Shown here: piece after piece, positions 1 through 12,604 of the stretch | How the letters are laid out: each line of letters begins with the position of its first letter | Position numbering within the stretch: the first letter of the stretch is position 1 | Assembly: GCA_900468535.1 (NCBI GenBank) | Contig: UBTY01000023.1 | Coordinates: forward strand, 1-64,000 | Origin: Hyphomicrobiales bacterium | GTDB taxonomy: Bacteria; Pseudomonadota; Alphaproteobacteria; Rhizobiales; Rhizobiaceae | Direction: 5' to 3' | DNA length: 64,000 nucleotides | Program-made: the position numbers and the translations under genes | Notes under the pieces: model-generated | Told to the model about the DNA's origin: nothing | Databases searched by the model: none | Seen by the model: only the letters and a program-made list of their open reading frames with translations

Positions 1-95
1 ATCCTCCCATCGTGCAAGTGATCGTGACGGAGGCTCCCTCCTCCGCCATCGAGACCGTCGCGTCCGAAGTACGCCGACGGCATGCGGCCTCCTAG
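1..95 (+). CDS. C-terminal end of an unidentified protein (cut by window edge)
   Basis: An open frame runs in from the left edge (first full codon at base 3) and stops at TAG 93-95, giving about 30 residues that begin PPIVQVIVTEAP and end RRRHAAS. Codons have the G/C-rich third positions of the real genes nearby, so it is probably the tail of a gene on the + strand. It is too short to assign a family. The following 227 bases (96-322) hold no gene; they are the upstream region of the LacI regulator and contain two AAACGTT-centred AT-rich elements, near 111 and 246. Confidence 0.4.
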   Translation, partial: PPIVQVIVTEAPSSAIETVASEVRRRHAAS

Positions 96-322
96 CCGCT
101 TCGCTATTTAAAACGTTATAAGTTGCAGCAAGTCAAGCGCTCAGAGGTTTCCGATCAGTCAACGTCTAACCGACTGATTTACTGCCGGAAATATTGCATT
201 CCTGGCCCCTTGATTTCGAGGGATAACGCTGCAATCAGCGACAATAAACGTTTTCGGTGATGGATTGCCTATAGGTTCGTCTGGGGTTACATAGATTTGC
301 TCCAGATCACGAGAGGAACCCC

Positions 323-1378
323 GTGACCGACACGCCCAAGGATTTCGCCTCGCCACCCGTCCTCAAGCGCGGCAAGCCGACGTTGCGGACGATCTCGCAG
401 ATCACGGGCTTTGCGGTGACGACCGTTTCACGCGCGCTGAGCAACGCGCCGCAGATCTCCATCGAGACTCGCAAGCGCGTCCACGAGGTCGCGGCCAATA
501 TCGGCTACCTGCCGGACCGCGCGGCCCAGCGTTTGAAAACGGGGCGGACCAATGTCATCAGCGTTCTGCTCGACCCACACGAGGAAATTCTGGGCTACGG
601 CATTTCAATCATGCATGGCCTTGCGACGGCACTAAAGGATACGCCCTATCACCTGATCATTACGCCGAATTTCGTCAACGACAGCAATGTCGACGCCGTG
701 CGCCATATCGTTCGCAACGGCATGGCCGACGGCATCATCTTCTCGCGTACCGAGCCGTTCGATCCACGGGTGCGTCTGCTGCTTGAAAGCGATTTCCCAT
801 TCGTCTGCCACGGGCGGACCGAATTTTCGACCGAGCACTGCTACGTCGATTATGACAATTTCAGCTTCGCTTACGAGGCGACGAAATGGCTGATCAAGCG
901 CGGTCGCCGCAAGCCGCTGATCATCCTGCCGCCGAAGCGCCTGACATTCTCCCAGCATCTGCTGCATGGCTTCATGACCGCGGTACGGGAGGCCGGCGTC
1001 GCCTACGAGATTCCCGAGGAAATCGACCTCGACTGTCCCGTCGAGCAGATCAGAAGCTATATGAGCGCACGCGCCGGAAAGCCTGATGCGCCCGATGGTT
1101 TCGCCTGCGGCGGCGAAGTTTCGGCACTTGCCACCATCACCGGTATGAGTGACCACGGGCTGACACTTGGTAAGGAATACGATGTCGTTGCGAAGCGGAC
1201 ATCGAAACTGCTGAGCCAGATCCAGCCGAAGGTCGAGACGATCTATGAAGACCTGACCGAGGCGGGTGAGCAGATGGGGCGTGTGCTTCTGGCGCGAATC
1301 GCGGGCGATGACAGCGCCGATCGACAGGTCCTGCTCACGCCCCAGTTCAATTTCTCGGATATGGCCCCTCAGTCGTGA
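323..1378 (+). CDS. LacI-family transcriptional regulator (AglR-like)
   Basis: A 351-residue DNA-binding repressor. After an N-terminal extension of about 20 residues, the helix-turn-helix reads LRTISQITGFAVTTVSRALS and is followed by the LacI hinge (residues about 66-80). A periplasmic-binding-protein-like sugar sensor fills the rest, at the usual family length. Starting TLRTI instead of VTIKD is typical of the AglR-like rhizobial subgroup, from memory. The start is GTG at 323, preceded by a GAGAGGAAC ribosome site. No sugar gene lies downstream, since the next gene is convergent, so its targets are probably to the left of the window. Two AT-rich AAACGTT elements upstream could be autoregulatory operators, which is weak inference. 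Confidence 0.85.
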   Translation: MTDTPKDFASPPVLKRGKPTLRTISQITGFAVTTVSRALSNAPQISIETRKRVHEVAANIGYLPDRAAQRLKTGRTNVISVLLDPHEEILGYGISIMHGLATALKDTPYHLIITPNFVNDSNVDAVRHIVRNGMADGIIFSRTEPFDPRVRLLLESDFPFVCHGRTEFSTEHCYVDYDNFSFAYEATKWLIKRGRRKPLIILPPKRLTFSQHLLHGFMTAVREAGVAYEIPEEIDLDCPVEQIRSYMSARAGKPDAPDGFACGGEVSALATITGMSDHGLTLGKEYDVVAKRTSKLLSQIQPKVETIYEDLTEAGEQMGRVLLARIAGDDSADRQVLLTPQFNFSDMAPQS

Positions 1379-2382
1379 GGGGCGATCACGACCCGCTCCT
1401 TGCGGAACGCATCAGGTGTCCGTGATGTCCACTTCCGGAAGGCCCGATAGAAGGCGCTTGGCTCGGAATAGCCGAGTTGCGCCGCGATGTCTGCGATAGA
1501 GGCCGACGTGTCGGCAAGCTTTGTCATTGCCAGATCCCGCCTGATGTCGTCCTTGATCCCGGCATAGCTTTGTCCTTCGGCGTGCAGCCGGTGGCGTAGC
1601 GTCGATGGAGAACTCCGCATGTCCTCGGCAAGCGTCGCAAAGTTCGGCCATGCGGTTGGCGGCATTTGCCCCAGCTTGCGGCGGACGAGAGCTGCCGCGC
1701 CGGCATCGTAGCGATAGCGAACGAGGATATTCGCAGGCGCCGCCCGCAGGAACTGCTTCAATGCATCCTCGCTACGGGAAATCGGCAGGTCGAGGAGAGC
1801 GCGATCAAACCCCAGGCGGCTGCATCCTTGCGAGAAGCGGACAGGCGCTCCGAAGAACAGGCGATAGTCCGCTCCCTGTTCGGGCTCCGCGCATCGGAAA
1901 TCCACGAGCCTGATCGGCAGACGGCGACCAACCAGCCAGCACGCGATGCCATGAAGAATGATCCAGTAAGTGCGATAGGAGAATGCTGACCGCGCCGGGC
2001 CGCAATCGCTCAACTCGATCAATGCGAGTCCATCACGAACGACCAACGCGCCGCGCGGATCGTCCAGCACCACATCCATGAACCGCAAGGCCCGCCGAAG
2101 TGCATGCCCCAATGTCTCGGCATGCAGCACGCAATGACATAACAGTGTGAAGCTGCCGCTGCGCATTGGGCGCCCGCCCATGCCAAAGAACTCATCGTCA
2201 AGCTCGGCTGCAATTGCCAGCCACAGTGCACCGTAGCTCTCGGCGGAAACAGGTTGCGTTACCGCAGCCGGCAATCCCGCCCGCTCCAGCGCGGGCCCGA
2301 CTGGCTTGCCCAACCGCCGCAAGCTGTCGAGCGCCTCCTCGACAAAAGCCGGTGCGATCATTCTTCGGTCCAGGTCGCTCAT
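1369..2382 (-). CDS. AraC-family regulator, likely activator of the branched-chain acid operon
   Basis: About 337 residues from ATG 2382 (an upstream in-frame ATG lies at 2445). The N-terminal 200 residues resemble the arabinose-binding-like domain of OruR/ArgR-type AraC proteins, with the typical FTLLCHCVLHAETLGHAL stretch. The C-terminal 100 residues carry two helix-turn-helix motifs, the second being SIADIAAQLGYSEPSAFYRAF. It is divergent from the dehydrogenase operon starting at 2490, with a 107-base gap, so it most likely controls that operon in response to an amino acid or its acid derivative. It overlaps the end of the convergent LacI gene by 10 bases. Confidence 0.82.
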   Translation of the reverse strand: MSDLDRRMIAPAFVEEALDSLRRLGKPVGPALERAGLPAAVTQPVSAESYGALWLAIAAELDDEFFGMGGRPMRSGSFTLLCHCVLHAETLGHALRRALRFMDVVLDDPRGALVVRDGLALIELSDCGPARSAFSYRTYWIILHGIACWLVGRRLPIRLVDFRCAEPEQGADYRLFFGAPVRFSQGCSRLGFDRALLDLPISRSEDALKQFLRAAPANILVRYRYDAGAAALVRRKLGQMPPTAWPNFATLAEDMRSSPSTLRHRLHAEGQSYAGIKDDIRRDLAMTKLADTSASIADIAAQLGYSEPSAFYRAFRKWTSRTPDAFRKERVVIAPHD

Positions 2383-2489
2383 GTGGGCACCACTATGGCA
2401 AAACTGGCCGAAATATTGAAGCAATTTTGTCATCGATTGCAACAATCGCGCGGCGTACTATTTGATTGCAGGGGCGATGGGAGTGAGCC

Positions 2490-3248
2490 GTGCAGATAGA
2501 TGGAGGAACATTCATCATCACTGGAGGCGCGTCCGGCCTTGGCGCCGAATGCGTGAGGTCGCTCGCGCGACAGGGAGCCAACGTCCTTGTTTGTGACGTT
2601 CAACCGGCTGTGGAAAAGCCCGACGACGGCGACACTGTTCGCTACCTTCAGACCGATGTGACGAGCGAAGCGGATGCTGAGCGCGCTGTCGACACCGCGC
2701 TTGAATGGTTTGGTGACCTCCGTGGCCTCATCAATTGCGCGGGGATCGCACCGGCCGAAAAGATTGTCGGGCGCAATGGCCCGCACGCATTGGACAGCTT
2801 CCGCCGCGCTGTTTCGATCAACCTCGTTGGGACCTTCAACATGATCCGGCTTGCCGCCTGTGCGATCGAGAAGCGTCCGCCTGACGCAAACGGCGAGCGT
2901 GGCGTTATCATCAACACTGCTTCCATCGCCGCATTCGAGGGTCAGATCGGGCAGGCGGCCTATGCCGCCTCGAAGGGTGGCGTGGCGGCGATGACGCTAC
3001 CCCTCGCGCGCGAACTTGCTCGCTATGGCATTCGCGTGGTGACCATCGCACCGGGGATTTTCGAGACGCCCATGATGGCCGGCATGCCGGCGGAGGTCAG
3101 GGAGGCGCTTGGCAGGAACGTGCCGTTCCCACCGCGTCTCGGCAGGCCTGTGGAATTCGCCGCGCTCGTCAGTCACATTATCGAGAACAGCATGCTGAAC
3201 GGCGAGACGATACGCCTGGACGGCGCGCTGAGAATGGCGCCGCGCTGA
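2490..3248 (+). CDS. Short-chain dehydrogenase, probable 3-hydroxy-2-methylbutyryl-CoA dehydrogenase
   Basis: A 252-residue classical SDR. The NAD-binding TGGASGLG motif lies near residue 11, the NAG-type motif appears as INCAG, and the catalytic set is S(IAAFEG...)YAASK around residues 145-165. Length and context match the HSD17B10/FadB2x group, which oxidises 2-methyl-3-hydroxybutyryl-CoA in isoleucine breakdown. The start is GTG 2490 with GGGAGTGAG upstream. It is the first gene of an operon with thiolase, acyl-CoA dehydrogenase and branched-chain 2-oxoacid dehydrogenase. The family call is firm; the substrate rests on neighbours. Confidence 0.85.
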   Translation: MQIDGGTFIITGGASGLGAECVRSLARQGANVLVCDVQPAVEKPDDGDTVRYLQTDVTSEADAERAVDTALEWFGDLRGLINCAGIAPAEKIVGRNGPHALDSFRRAVSINLVGTFNMIRLAACAIEKRPPDANGERGVIINTASIAAFEGQIGQAAYAASKGGVAAMTLPLARELARYGIRVVTIAPGIFETPMMAGMPAEVREALGRNVPFPPRLGRPVEFAALVSHIIENSMLNGETIRLDGALRMAPR

Positions 3249-3269
3249 GCGCAGTTGGGAGGACAAGCT

Positions 3270-4454
3270 TTGAGAACTGACCCCACCGTCATCGTCGGCT
3301 CCGCCCGAACGCCGATTGGCAGCTTCCAGGGCAACTTCCGCGATCTCAAGGCAGCGGATCTTGGTGCCGTCGCTATCCGCGCGGCACTCGAGCGGAGCGG
3401 CCTTTCATCGGACAGCATCGACGAGCTGGTGTTTGGATGCGTCCTTTCGGCCGGACAGGGACAGGCACCCGCACGCCAGGCTGCGATCAAGGCGGATCTG
3501 CCGTTTGCGACCGGAGCCACGACAGTCAACAAGATGTGCGGTTCCGGCATGAAGGCCGCCATGCTTGCCCATGACCTGATCGCCGCCGAGAGTGCATCGC
3601 TGGTTGTGGCCGGCGGCATGGAAAGCATGACGAATGCGCCCTATCTCCTCGATAGGGCGCGCGGCGGCTACCGGCTCGGCCATGATCGCGTGATCGACCA
3701 CATGTTTCTCGACGGGCTGGAGGACGCTTACGACAAGGGTCGGTTGATGGGAAGTTTTGCCGAGGATTGCGCCGAAGCCTACCAGTTCACGCGGGAGATG
3801 CAGGACACCTATGCGATCACGTCGCTTGCGAGGTCGCAGAAGGCCATCGCCGGCCGCAGCTTCGAGGCGGAAATCGCCCCGGTTTCGGCCAAGGCAGGCA
3901 AGGAAATCCGGACTGTCGATCGGGATGAACAACCCGGCAAGGCGAACGTCGAAAAGATCCCGCAACTGAAACCCGCATTCCGGGACGGCGGAACGGTAAC
4001 GGCTGCCAATTCAAGCTCCATTTCGGATGGCGCAGCGGCAATCGTCATGATGCGCGCATCACGGGCTGAACGAGACGGCTTCCGCCCGCTTGCTCGCATC
4101 GTCGGCCACGTGACCCACTCCCAGGCACCCAATCTGTTTGCCACCGCGCCGGTCGGAGCGCTGACGAAGCTGTCCGAGAAGATCGGGTGGTCCCTCAAAG
4201 ATGTCGATCTGTTCGAAATCAACGAGGCCTTCGCGGTCGTGCCGATGGCGGCAATGAGGGAGCTCGACCTGCCGGCCGACAAAGTCAACGTCCACGGCGG
4301 AGCCTGCGCCCTTGGCCACCCGATTGGCGCTTCCGGCGCGCGGGTGATGGTGACGCTTCTCGCAGCCCTTGAGCGCTACGATCTGAAACGCGGTATGGCT
4401 GCCGTCTGTATCGGCGGCGGCGAGGCCACGGCGATTGCGATCGAGCGACCATAG
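3270..4454 (+). CDS. Acetyl-CoA C-acyltransferase (thiolase)
   Basis: About 394 residues, a normal thiolase II length. The acyl-accepting cysteine sits in VNKMCGSGMKAAM (near residue 90), the histidine-region motif is NEAFAV, and GGACALGHPIGASG plus the second active cysteine in CIGGGEA close the C-terminus. TTG 3270 is chosen as start because GGGAGGAC precedes it by about 6 bases; a TTG at 3255 overlaps that ribosome site. In this operon it should cleave 2-methylacetoacetyl-CoA to acetyl-CoA and propionyl-CoA. It could also serve general acetoacetyl-CoA chemistry. Confidence 0.88.
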   Translation: MRTDPTVIVGSARTPIGSFQGNFRDLKAADLGAVAIRAALERSGLSSDSIDELVFGCVLSAGQGQAPARQAAIKADLPFATGATTVNKMCGSGMKAAMLAHDLIAAESASLVVAGGMESMTNAPYLLDRARGGYRLGHDRVIDHMFLDGLEDAYDKGRLMGSFAEDCAEAYQFTREMQDTYAITSLARSQKAIAGRSFEAEIAPVSAKAGKEIRTVDRDEQPGKANVEKIPQLKPAFRDGGTVTAANSSSISDGAAAIVMMRASRAERDGFRPLARIVGHVTHSQAPNLFATAPVGALTKLSEKIGWSLKDVDLFEINEAFAVVPMAAMRELDLPADKVNVHGGACALGHPIGASGARVMVTLLAALERYDLKRGMAAVCIGGGEATAIAIERP

Positions 4455-4460
4455 GAGAGT

Positions 4461-6888
<2,428 letters not shown>

Positions 6889-6889
6889 T

Positions 6890-7903
6890 ATGGCCCGGAT
6901 GACGATGATCGAGGCAGTCCGCAGCGCTATGGACATATCCATGGAGCGGGATGAAAACGTCGTGGTTTATGGGGAGGATGTCGGCTATTTCGGCGGCGTG
7001 TTTCGCTGCACGCAAGGCCTGCAGGCAAAGTATGGCAGGACACGCTGCTTCGACGCTCCGATCAGCGAATCCGGTATTGTCGGGACTGCAATCGGCATGG
7101 CCGCCTATGGCCTCAGACCGTGCGTGGAAATCCAGTTTGCCGATTACATGTATCCGGCTTACGACCAGATCACCCAGGAAGCCGCACGCATCAGGTACAG
7201 GTCGAACGGGGATTTTACCTGCCCGATCGTCATCCGCATGCCGACGGGCGGCGGCATCTTCGGGGGGCAGACACACAGTCAGAGCCCGGAAGCGTTGTTT
7301 ACGCATGTGTGCGGGCTGAAGGTGGTTGTTCCCTCCAATCCCTATGATGCAAAGGGCCTTCTCATCTCGGCCATCGAGGATCCTGACCCGGTGATGTTTC
7401 TGGAGCCCAAGCGGCTCTACAACGGACCATTTGATGGCCACCATGAGCGACCGGTGACCCCCTGGTCGAAACACGACCTCGGCGAAGTCCCCGAAGGCCA
7501 CTACACGATCCCGATCGGCAAAGCCGAGATCCGCCGCGCCGGATCCGCCGTCAGCGTCATCGCCTATGGAACGATGGTCCATGTCGCGCTTGCCGCCGTG
7601 GAGGAAACGGGGATCGACGCCGAGGTCATCGATCTCAGAAGCCTCCTGCCTCTCGATCTCGATACGATCGTCCAGTCGGTGACGAAGACGGGGCGCTGCG
7701 TCGTTGTTCACGAGGCGACGCTGACGTCAGGTTTCGGGGCAGAGATCGTGGCGCTCGTCCAGGAGCATTGCTTCTACCATCTCGAAACGCCCGTTGTGCG
7801 CGTTGCGGGTTGGGACACGCCCTACCCCCACGCTCAGGAGTGGGATTACTTTCCCGGACCGCTCCGCGTGGGGCGCGCGCTGACCGAAGTGATGGAGGCT
7901 TGA
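6890..7903 (+). CDS. bkdA2: Branched-chain 2-oxoacid dehydrogenase E1 beta subunit
   Basis: 337 residues from ATG 6890, one base after the E1 alpha TGA. Typical transketolase-like beta features are present: [15 protein letters not shown] near the N-terminus, the [18 protein letters not shown] stretch, the [18 protein letters not shown] segment, and a C-terminal transketolase domain with ID(L)RSLLPLD and HEA...GAEI. It forms an alpha2beta2 heterotetramer with the upstream product. Tight spacing on both sides indicates translational coupling. Confidence 0.95.
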   Translation: MARMTMIEAVRSAMDISMERDENVVVYGEDVGYFGGVFRCTQGLQAKYGRTRCFDAPISESGIVGTAIGMAAYGLRPCVEIQFADYMYPAYDQITQEAARIRYRSNGDFTCPIVIRMPTGGGIFGGQTHSQSPEALFTHVCGLKVVVPSNPYDAKGLLISAIEDPDPVMFLEPKRLYNGPFDGHHERPVTPWSKHDLGEVPEGHYTIPIGKAEIRRAGSAVSVIAYGTMVHVALAAVEETGIDAEVIDLRSLLPLDLDTIVQSVTKTGRCVVVHEATLTSGFGAEIVALVQEHCFYHLETPVVRVAGWDTPYPHAQEWDYFPGPLRVGRALTEVMEA

Positions 7904-7905
7904 GC

Positions 7906-9159
7906 ATGAGCGAATTCGTGATCAAGATGCCGGATGTCGGCGAAGGCGTCGCGGAAGCGGAACTGGTCGAATGGCATGTGAAGGCGGGCGATCCTGTCCG
8001 TGAAGACATGGTGATTGCCGCCGTGATGACGGATAAGGCGACCGTCGAGATCCCCTCGCCTGTCGCTGGCACCGTGGTCTGGCTGGCTGCCGAGGTCGGC
8101 GAAAAGATCGCGGTAAAAGCTCCGCTCATGCGGATCGAGACGGCCTCCGGAGGCACTCCTTCCGCTCCCACCGCAGCCGAGAAGTCCTCGCCCGCGCCTG
8201 AACCGAAAAAGCCGGCACCGGCACAGGAAAAGAGCGCCGGGGCGCCTTCCGCTGCACGCGTTTCTCCACCCAGCCAAGACCCCGCAGAACGGCCGATTGC
8301 ATCGCCAGCAGTGCGCCTCTTTGCGCGTGAGCACGGCGTCGACCTTCGGCAAGTGCAAGGAAGCGGCCCTGCAAACAGGGTGTTGCGCGAAGACGTAGAA
8401 CGCTGGCTTGCTCGCGGGCCACAGGCGCCTTCGGTTCAATCAGGCAATGTCGCGAGGACTGCGACCGAAGAGATCAAGCTCACAGGATTGCGCCGGCGGA
8501 TTGCCGAGAAGATGTCGCTTTCGACATCGCGCATCCCGCACATCACCTACGTCGAGGAAGTCGACATGACGGCCCTGGAGGAGCTGAGGGCAACGATGAA
8601 CCGCGACCGTAAGGAGGAGCAGCCGAAGCTCACTGTGCTGCCCTTCATCATGCGGGCGCTCGTCAAGGCAGTTGCCGAGCAACCGACACTCAACGCGACG
8701 TTCGACGATGAGGCCGGAGTTCTGACGCGTCACGGCGCTGTCAATATCGGCATGGCGACGCAAACGCCGGTGGGCCTCGTCGTCGCGGTCGTCAAGCATG
8801 TGGAGGCGCGCGGCATCTGGGACTGCGCGGCAGAGATGGGCAGGCTCGCGGAAGCGGCGCGGGCCGGCACGGCTACCCGCGACGAATTGAGCGGGTCCAC
8901 CATTACGGTCAGCTCGCTCGGCGCCCTTGGAGGCATCGCCTCCACACCCATCATCAACCACCCGGAAGTGGCGATCATCGGCATCAACAAGATCGCAGTC
9001 AGGCCGATATGGGATGGCTCGCAATTCATACCGAGGAAAATGATGAATCTCTCTTCGAGCTTCGATCACCGTATTGTGGACGGTTGGGACGCAGCAACGT
9101 TCATTCAGCGTATCCGGGTGCTGCTTGAGACACCGGCCCTCATTTTCATGGAAGGCTGA
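7906..9159 (+). CDS. bkdB: Branched-chain 2-oxoacid dehydrogenase E2 (lipoamide acyltransferase)
   Basis: 417 residues in the standard E2 order. A single lipoyl domain occupies residues 1-80 (lipoyl lysine in [12 protein letters not shown]). An Ala/Pro/Glu-rich linker runs about 82-125, and a peripheral-subunit-binding domain about 126-165 ([27 protein letters not shown]). A 230-residue catalytic domain ends with [14 protein letters not shown], which holds the catalytic His and Asp. It moves the branched acyl group from lipoate to CoA. ATG 7906 overlaps no neighbour and is 2 bases after E1 beta. Confidence 0.95.
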   Translation: MSEFVIKMPDVGEGVAEAELVEWHVKAGDPVREDMVIAAVMTDKATVEIPSPVAGTVVWLAAEVGEKIAVKAPLMRIETASGGTPSAPTAAEKSSPAPEPKKPAPAQEKSAGAPSAARVSPPSQDPAERPIASPAVRLFAREHGVDLRQVQGSGPANRVLREDVERWLARGPQAPSVQSGNVARTATEEIKLTGLRRRIAEKMSLSTSRIPHITYVEEVDMTALEELRATMNRDRKEEQPKLTVLPFIMRALVKAVAEQPTLNATFDDEAGVLTRHGAVNIGMATQTPVGLVVAVVKHVEARGIWDCAAEMGRLAEAARAGTATRDELSGSTITVSSLGALGGIASTPIINHPEVAIIGINKIAVRPIWDGSQFIPRKMMNLSSSFDHRIVDGWDAATFIQRIRVLLETPALIFMEG

Positions 9160-9162
9160 TCG

Positions 9163-10554
9163 ATGAAGGAGATCATTTGCAAGCTTCTCATCATAGGGTC
9201 AGGTCCCGGCGGCTATGTCTGCGCGATCCGGGCAGGCCAACTCGGGATCGACACTGTTATCGTCGAGGCCGCAAAGCCGGGAGGAACCTGCCTGACGGTC
9301 GGGTGCATCCCATCGAAAGCCCTGATCCACGTCAGCGAGCAGTTCTTCGATGCAAAACGAATGGCCGCTGGCAAGAACGCTGCCGGTATCACCGTCCAGC
9401 AGCCGGCGATCGACTTCGGCAAGGCCGTCAGCTGGAAAGATGGGATTGTCGGAAAGCTGTCCTCCGGTGTCACGACGCTTCTGCAGAAATCAACAGTCAA
9501 GATCGTTCATGGCACAGCCACGTTCCGGGACGGCAAGACTGTCGAGGTTGACACCGAGCTCGGCCTGCAGCTTGTAAGGGCCGAGACGATCGTGATCGCG
9601 ACCGGGTCAGAACCCGTGGAGCTGGCCGATATCCCTTTCGGGGGTATCGTCATTTCCTCAAGCGAGGCGCTGGCGTTGCGCGAAGTGCCGCAAAAGCTGG
9701 TGGTCATCGGCGGCGGCTACATCGGCCTCGAGTTGGGCACGGCCTTCGCCAAGCTCGGCTCACAAGTCAGCATCGTCGAGGCAACAGGGCAACTTCTACC
9801 GCAATATGATGCGGATCTCGTAAGGCCGGTCGCACGTAGGCTTGCCGACCTCGGCGTTCGCGTCATGACGTCGACAAAAGCGGCACGTGTTTCGGAAGGC
9901 GCACTGATCGTCAGTACTGCGGAAGGTCGCGAAGAGCAGCTGGACGCCGATCGCATTCTCGTTGCGGTCGGACGCAAGCCGCGCGCAAGTGCAGCCGGCC
10001 TGGACGAGCTGGACCTTGACCGTTCCGGTCCCTTCATCCGCATCGATGATCGCTGCCGGACGTCAATGCGTGGCGTGTACGCCATCGGCGACGTAACCGG
10101 CGAACCGATGCTGGCGCATCGAGCGATGGCGCAAGGCGAGATGGTGGCCGAGATCGTGGCTGGCCGCAAGCGCGCCTGGGACAAGCGCTGCATTCCGGCG
10201 ATCTGCTTTACCGATCCGGAGATCATTTCCGCAGGCCTCACCCCAGGCGAGGCACGCAGCCAAGGCTATGATATCGAAATCGGCCAGTTTCCATTCAGCG
10301 CGAATGGTCGCGCCCTGACGATGAAATCGGAGGAAGGATTTGTTCGCGTCGTTGCTCGCAGAGACACCAATCTGATCCTTGGCCTGCATGCTGTCGGCCA
10401 AGGCGTGTCTGAGCTTTCGGCGGCCTTCTCGCTGGCGATCGAGATGGGCGCAAGGCTGGAAGACATTGCGGGAACCATTCATGCGCACCCAACGCGCAGC
10501 GAGGCATTTCACGAGGCGGCACTGAAGGCGCTTGGGCACGCACTGCATATTTAA
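9163..10554 (+). CDS. lpdV: Dihydrolipoyl dehydrogenase (E3 of the branched-chain complex)
   Basis: 463 residues with the FAD motif GSGPGGYVCAIRAGQLG, the redox disulfide GGTCLTVGCIPSK, the NAD motif VVIGGGYIGLELG, the second FAD contact YAIGDVTGEPMLAH, and the C-terminal His-Glu pair in HAHPTRSEAFHE. It re-oxidises dihydrolipoate with NAD. Three bases separate it from the E2 stop, and a rho-independent terminator begins 6 bases after its own stop, so this is the last gene of the operon. Confidence 0.95.
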   Translation: MKEIICKLLIIGSGPGGYVCAIRAGQLGIDTVIVEAAKPGGTCLTVGCIPSKALIHVSEQFFDAKRMAAGKNAAGITVQQPAIDFGKAVSWKDGIVGKLSSGVTTLLQKSTVKIVHGTATFRDGKTVEVDTELGLQLVRAETIVIATGSEPVELADIPFGGIVISSSEALALREVPQKLVVIGGGYIGLELGTAFAKLGSQVSIVEATGQLLPQYDADLVRPVARRLADLGVRVMTSTKAARVSEGALIVSTAEGREEQLDADRILVAVGRKPRASAAGLDELDLDRSGPFIRIDDRCRTSMRGVYAIGDVTGEPMLAHRAMAQGEMVAEIVAGRKRAWDKRCIPAICFTDPEIISAGLTPGEARSQGYDIEIGQFPFSANGRALTMKSEEGFVRVVARRDTNLILGLHAVGQGVSELSAAFSLAIEMGARLEDIAGTIHAHPTRSEAFHEAALKALGHALHI

Positions 10555-10560
10555 CAGATC

Positions 10561-10593
10561 GCGGCCGCCGAAACCGGCGGCCGCGCTTTTCTT
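10561..10593 (+). terminator. Intrinsic terminator ending the branched-chain operon
   Basis: GCGGCCGCCG (10561-10570) pairs perfectly with CGGCGGCCGC (10575-10584) across an AAAC loop and is followed by GCTTTTCTT. It lies between two convergent genes; its T-run favours + strand use, and it overlaps the end of the amine oxidase gene by 2 bases. Confidence 0.9.
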
Positions 10594-12574
10594 ACTGCTT
10601 CAATTCACGGATCGTCAGAGCCGGATTGTGCGCAAAGAAGTTATGGGGCTCGATATGGATCGTCTTCCATTCGGTCGACATGACCGGCCAATCCTCCATG
10701 CGCGGGATGTGATGGAAGCCGGCCGTGAACCACGTCACGATATCCTTACCCATCAGCGGCTTGTTGGCCTTGACCCATTCCGGCAGCGTATCGGAACCGT
10801 CGCTCTGCATCGCGTACTTGCCGCCCGCGTACTGCTGATCGATGTTGTAGACCGTGTTCCAGACCGAGTACTCGATGTAGGCATTGCGCTTCATCGGCGG
10901 ATCCTTGGCAAAGTCGAATGGGCCGTAGGCAACGTCGCCATGATGGATCATCCAGCCGGGTTCCTGCCCGAGGTAGCCTTCGCGAGACGGATCGGAGATC
11001 ATGAAGTAGCGCGGTTTCATCGCCGATAGCTGATAGCGCGCCTCCATTTCCGTCTTTGGCATGGTGTGCTGCACCGCCCACATCGAACGCCGCGGGTTCT
11101 TTGCGTCAACTTTCGCAGGCACGATGTCCATCGTTCCGAAATGATTGGCCGGCTGGTCGACGTCGAAATCGATGCGGAAGTTGAAGTAGTGGTCATGGTT
11201 CGCTGCCACCAGATTCGGTGCGATCAGCGTGCCATGCGCCGTGTCTTCCGCAGCGGTCGGGTCGTTCATCGATGTCGATGCGACGCCCTTCACGGCATCC
11301 AGACCGGTGGCTCCGATCATGATACGGATCTGACCATCCTGCTGCAGCCGATAGTCCATCAGGTAGTCGTAGTTGCCGACTTCCGAAGCCGTGCGCACAA
11401 CAAGTTCCGTTGCGGGCCTTCCCTCTGCCGGAATTGGCTTCTCCGGGGTCTGCGCGAAGACTTCGAAGTGGCGCCAGGCCGGATCGCCGATGCTGCGCTC
11501 GAAGACGCAGATGGCGTTCGGGATGGTCAGCGGATTACCCTTGTCGTCAGCGATCGTCGCGGGCATGAAGGTTGCATAGTCGGGGCAGTCGATGCCGGCG
11601 CGCAACGGGCTGAGGAACAAGCCGAAACCGTACTCTCCGCTGTCCATGTAGGTTCGCCAGTACCAGCCTTCGGTCGGATCCATGTAGGGCACGAATACTT
11701 CGGAGAGGTGCGACTGGTAGATCACCGAACGCCACTTGTCGCCGTCCTTGACGTCGAGATTGGAGACGACAAGGCCGGGGCGCTTGTCGACGCGGAAGTT
11801 CATGCGCCAAATGTCCCATTCGAGATGGCTGCCTGATATCTTGTAGTTCGGCCCACCGGGCTGGGAGAGCTTCGCGGGGTTCATTTCCGGACGCAAAGGC
11901 TCGCGCTCCGCGACTTCCTTTTCGGTATAGCCCCAGTTGTCCTTCGGACCCTCGATGGCGCCGGTATCGATGACGCGGAGCACCTTCTTCTTGCCGATGT
12001 CGTAGACCGCAAACAATCCCTCGATGGGCTTTGCGTAAAAGTTAGATCCCTCCGGCACCTTGTAGCAAGGCACCTTCATCAGGCGCGAATTCTCGTACTC
12101 GTCGGTGAAGAAGTTGCCTGCCGTCAGCGGCAAGCAGAAAGCCTGGTCCGGCGTCAGACCGCGCTTATTCAAGCCGGCGATCATTTCGGGATTGGCAAGC
12201 GCGCCCTGAAGGGCATCCATGAACTCTGTAAAGAGCACCATTGGCTGGCCCTTGATCGGCGTCGTGCTTTCAACCGTGCCCTTGGTGATGTTGACAACTG
12301 CTTCCTTGAAGCCCTGCGGGCTCGTCAGCTGCACCTTCGCCTCGCGGTCGAGCTGGTCGCCTTCCTTCCAGGAAAGAACGCTTTCCTTCGTCGGCTCCTT
12401 GAGCTCGATCAGCGGATAGAGCGTATTGTCGTCGACAACCTTCTGATCACGCAGGATCTTGTTGATCTTCTGATATTCTTCCGCTGTCAGTCCATCCAAC
12501 GGATGAGCCATAGCAGCCGGCGCGCCTAGCGCCACGAGCAAGCCGGCCGAAGCCAGATATCGCCGTATGTTCAT
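10592..12574 (-). CDS. tynA: Copper amine oxidase (tyramine/phenethylamine oxidase)
   Basis: A 660-residue exported enzyme that oxidises primary amines to aldehydes, releasing ammonia and H2O2. A signal peptide ends near AMA-HPL (residue 23). The topaquinone precursor is Y402 in GNYDY, the catalytic base is D311 in YMDSGEYG, and the copper ligands are H460 and H462 (NHDH) and H621 (GFHHIP). The Y-to-His spacing of 58 equals that of E. coli TynA as I recall it. It is about 100 residues shorter than E. coli TynA, consistent with lack of the extra N-terminal domain. ATG 12574 follows AGGGAGGA. Co-directional aldehyde dehydrogenase and FeaR-like genes support phenethylamine or tyramine as substrate. 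Confidence 0.93.
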   Translation of the reverse strand: MNIRRYLASAGLLVALGAPAAMAHPLDGLTAEEYQKINKILRDQKVVDDNTLYPLIELKEPTKESVLSWKEGDQLDREAKVQLTSPQGFKEAVVNITKGTVESTTPIKGQPMVLFTEFMDALQGALANPEMIAGLNKRGLTPDQAFCLPLTAGNFFTDEYENSRLMKVPCYKVPEGSNFYAKPIEGLFAVYDIGKKKVLRVIDTGAIEGPKDNWGYTEKEVAEREPLRPEMNPAKLSQPGGPNYKISGSHLEWDIWRMNFRVDKRPGLVVSNLDVKDGDKWRSVIYQSHLSEVFVPYMDPTEGWYWRTYMDSGEYGFGLFLSPLRAGIDCPDYATFMPATIADDKGNPLTIPNAICVFERSIGDPAWRHFEVFAQTPEKPIPAEGRPATELVVRTASEVGNYDYLMDYRLQQDGQIRIMIGATGLDAVKGVASTSMNDPTAAEDTAHGTLIAPNLVAANHDHYFNFRIDFDVDQPANHFGTMDIVPAKVDAKNPRRSMWAVQHTMPKTEMEARYQLSAMKPRYFMISDPSREGYLGQEPGWMIHHGDVAYGPFDFAKDPPMKRNAYIEYSVWNTVYNIDQQYAGGKYAMQSDGSDTLPEWVKANKPLMGKDIVTWFTAGFHHIPRMEDWPVMSTEWKTIHIEPHNFFAHNPALTIRELKQ

Positions 12575-12604
12575 TGCATCCTCCCTATCGCATTCCTTCA
12601 ATGA